Origin: Pyrinomonadaceae bacterium
Lineage (GTDB): Bacteria > Acidobacteriota > Blastocatellia > Pyrinomonadales > Pyrinomonadaceae
Assembly: GCA_014379795.1 (NCBI GenBank)
Contig: JACMLC010000714.1
Coordinates: forward strand, 1-6,914
Length of the DNA: 6,914 nucleotides
Direction of reading: 5' to 3'
Both the position numbers and the translations under genes were made by a program. Below, one piece after another: positions 5,948 to 6,914 of this stretch. The notes under the pieces were generated by a model, which did no database searches, was not told where the DNA came from, and saw only the letters and a list, made by a program, of their open reading frames with translations. Every line of letters begins with the position of its first letter. Within the stretch, counting starts at the first letter, position 1.

Positions 5948-6914
5948 ATGCAAATGAGAAAAGCTTGCCTGTCAGCAATCGTCACTGTTTTCATCTCGCT
6001 TGTTTTAACGGTGCTGCCGCTCGCGGGGTGCGGAGGCGGCAGCAGCGACGGCGCAAAGCAATTGACGCTGGCGGTCAATTCGGGCGTCGAAGGCGACGCG
6101 CTCAAACAGGCCGCGCGCGATTACGAGGCGCAGACGGGCGTGCATATCAACATCGCTGAGTTTCCTTACGCCAATCTGTTTGAGAAAGAGCTGGTTGATT
6201 TGAACGCCAAGACGGGCGCGTATGATTTAATCATGCTCGACGATCCGTGGTTTCCGCGCTTTGCTTCGGCGGATGTTCTGACAGACCTCAAACCCTTTTA
6301 TGAGAGGCGCGGGCAAGCAGCGGGGCCGGATGATGATTTTGTCCCGAACTCACTCGCGCTCTGTCGTCATCCGTACCAGACGGGCGCGCTCTACGCTTTG
6401 CCTTATGTCGGCAATTCGCAGCTCTTCTTTTACCGCAAAGACGTTTTCCAGAAACACGCTTTGAAGGAGCCTGCGACGTGGGACGAAGTGCTGGCCGCGA
6501 CTAAGATTATTCAGGAGCGCGAAGCGGCGGGCGCACCCGGCGGCGGCAAGATGTACGGCTACGTGATGCGGGCGGCGCAAGGGAACGCTGCCGTCGCGGA
6601 TTTTATGCCGATCTTCTGGGCTTTCGGCGCGGAGATGTTTGACGCGAGCGGGCGTCCCACAGTCAACAGCGCGGAAGGCATTGCGGCCTTGAAATTTATG
6701 CTTGAGCTGGGCAAGTACGCGCCGCCCGGTTATGCCAGCTTCAACGCCGATGATGTCTCAGCGCATCTCTTGCAGGGGACGGCGGCGATGTCCATCAACT
6801 GGCCTGCGTGGATTAGCTCTTTCAGCGACCCTGCGAAATCAAAAGTCACAGGCCAGATGGCGTTCACAGTGATGCCCGGAGCAAAAAATCCCGGTCGCGC
6901 AGAAATCGGAAACT
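5948..6914 (+). CDS. Lipoprotein solute-binding protein of a carbohydrate-type ABC importer, partial
   Basis: The first 322 residues are present; the gene runs off the right edge. The start at 5948 has a weak GAGAG seven bases upstream; a second ATG at 5954 is possible. Residues 1-27 are a lipoprotein signal with a textbook lipobox LAGC (Cys28) followed by a flexible GGGSSDG linker, so the mature protein is lipid-anchored outside the cytoplasmic membrane. Family 1 extracellular solute-binding features follow: a first strand QLTLAVNSG, YDLIMLDDPWFPRFA at 92-106, GALYALPYVGNSQLFFYRKDVF at 146-167, PATWDEVL at 175-182, and GTAAMSINWPAW at 277-288. These proteins capture sugars or similar solutes and deliver them to an ABC permease, whose genes would be expected further right. 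Ligand is not predictable from this fragment. No frameshift is seen. Confidence 0.9.
   Translation, partial: MQMRKACLSAIVTVFISLVLTVLPLAGCGGGSSDGAKQLTLAVNSGVEGDALKQAARDYEAQTGVHINIAEFPYANLFEKELVDLNAKTGAYDLIMLDDPWFPRFASADVLTDLKPFYERRGQAAGPDDDFVPNSLALCRHPYQTGALYALPYVGNSQLFFYRKDVFQKHALKEPATWDEVLAATKIIQEREAAGAPGGGKMYGYVMRAAQGNAAVADFMPIFWAFGAEMFDASGRPTVNSAEGIAALKFMLELGKYAPPGYASFNADDVSAHLLQGTAAMSINWPAWISSFSDPAKSKVTGQMAFTVMPGAKNPGRAEIGN

Overview
The window looks like chromosomal DNA from a soil or environmental Gram-negative bacterium, moderately GC-rich. The density of secreted enzymes, a TPR-fused secreted hydrolase and intergenic palindromic repeats suggest Acidobacteriota (perhaps Blastocatellia-like). 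That placement is an inference from style, not from a marker gene. There is no rRNA, tRNA, CRISPR array or transposase in the window.

Left part (1-2139, all minus strand): a two-gene set made of an ANL-type acyl/aryl ligase (LuxE/EhpF/PaaK-like, 934-2001) followed downstream by an aldehyde-dehydrogenase-fold acyl reductase (LuxC/EhpG-like). The reductase runs off the left edge. Together they look like a machine that activates a carboxylic acid and reduces it to the aldehyde. No luciferase is visible. A 33-bp-arm inverted repeat fills the 115-bp gap between them.

Middle part (2140-5568, all minus strand): three exported enzymes. In transcription order they are a small single-domain intradiol ring-cleavage dioxygenase-like protein (5017-5568), an alpha/beta hydrolase with C-terminal TPRs (3607-4824) and an imidazolonepropionase-like amidohydrolase (2140-3606). 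The last two are joined stop-to-start (TAGATG), so they are almost certainly one operon. An 18-bp RNA stem with two G-U pairs lies just after the amidohydrolase stop and probably ends that transcript.

Right part (5569-6914): a 379-bp divergent intergenic region, then the first 322 codons of a plus-strand lipoprotein solute-binding protein of a carbohydrate-type ABC importer, cut by the right edge.

The most distinctive non-coding signal is a pair of related hairpin-forming repeats with arms beginning GCCACAGAGGACACAGAG, one on each side of the dioxygenase gene (4867-4961 and 5765-5866). One arm of each copy is identical over 27 bp. With the AT-rich dyad at 825-930 there are three palindromic intergenic elements in under 7 kb.
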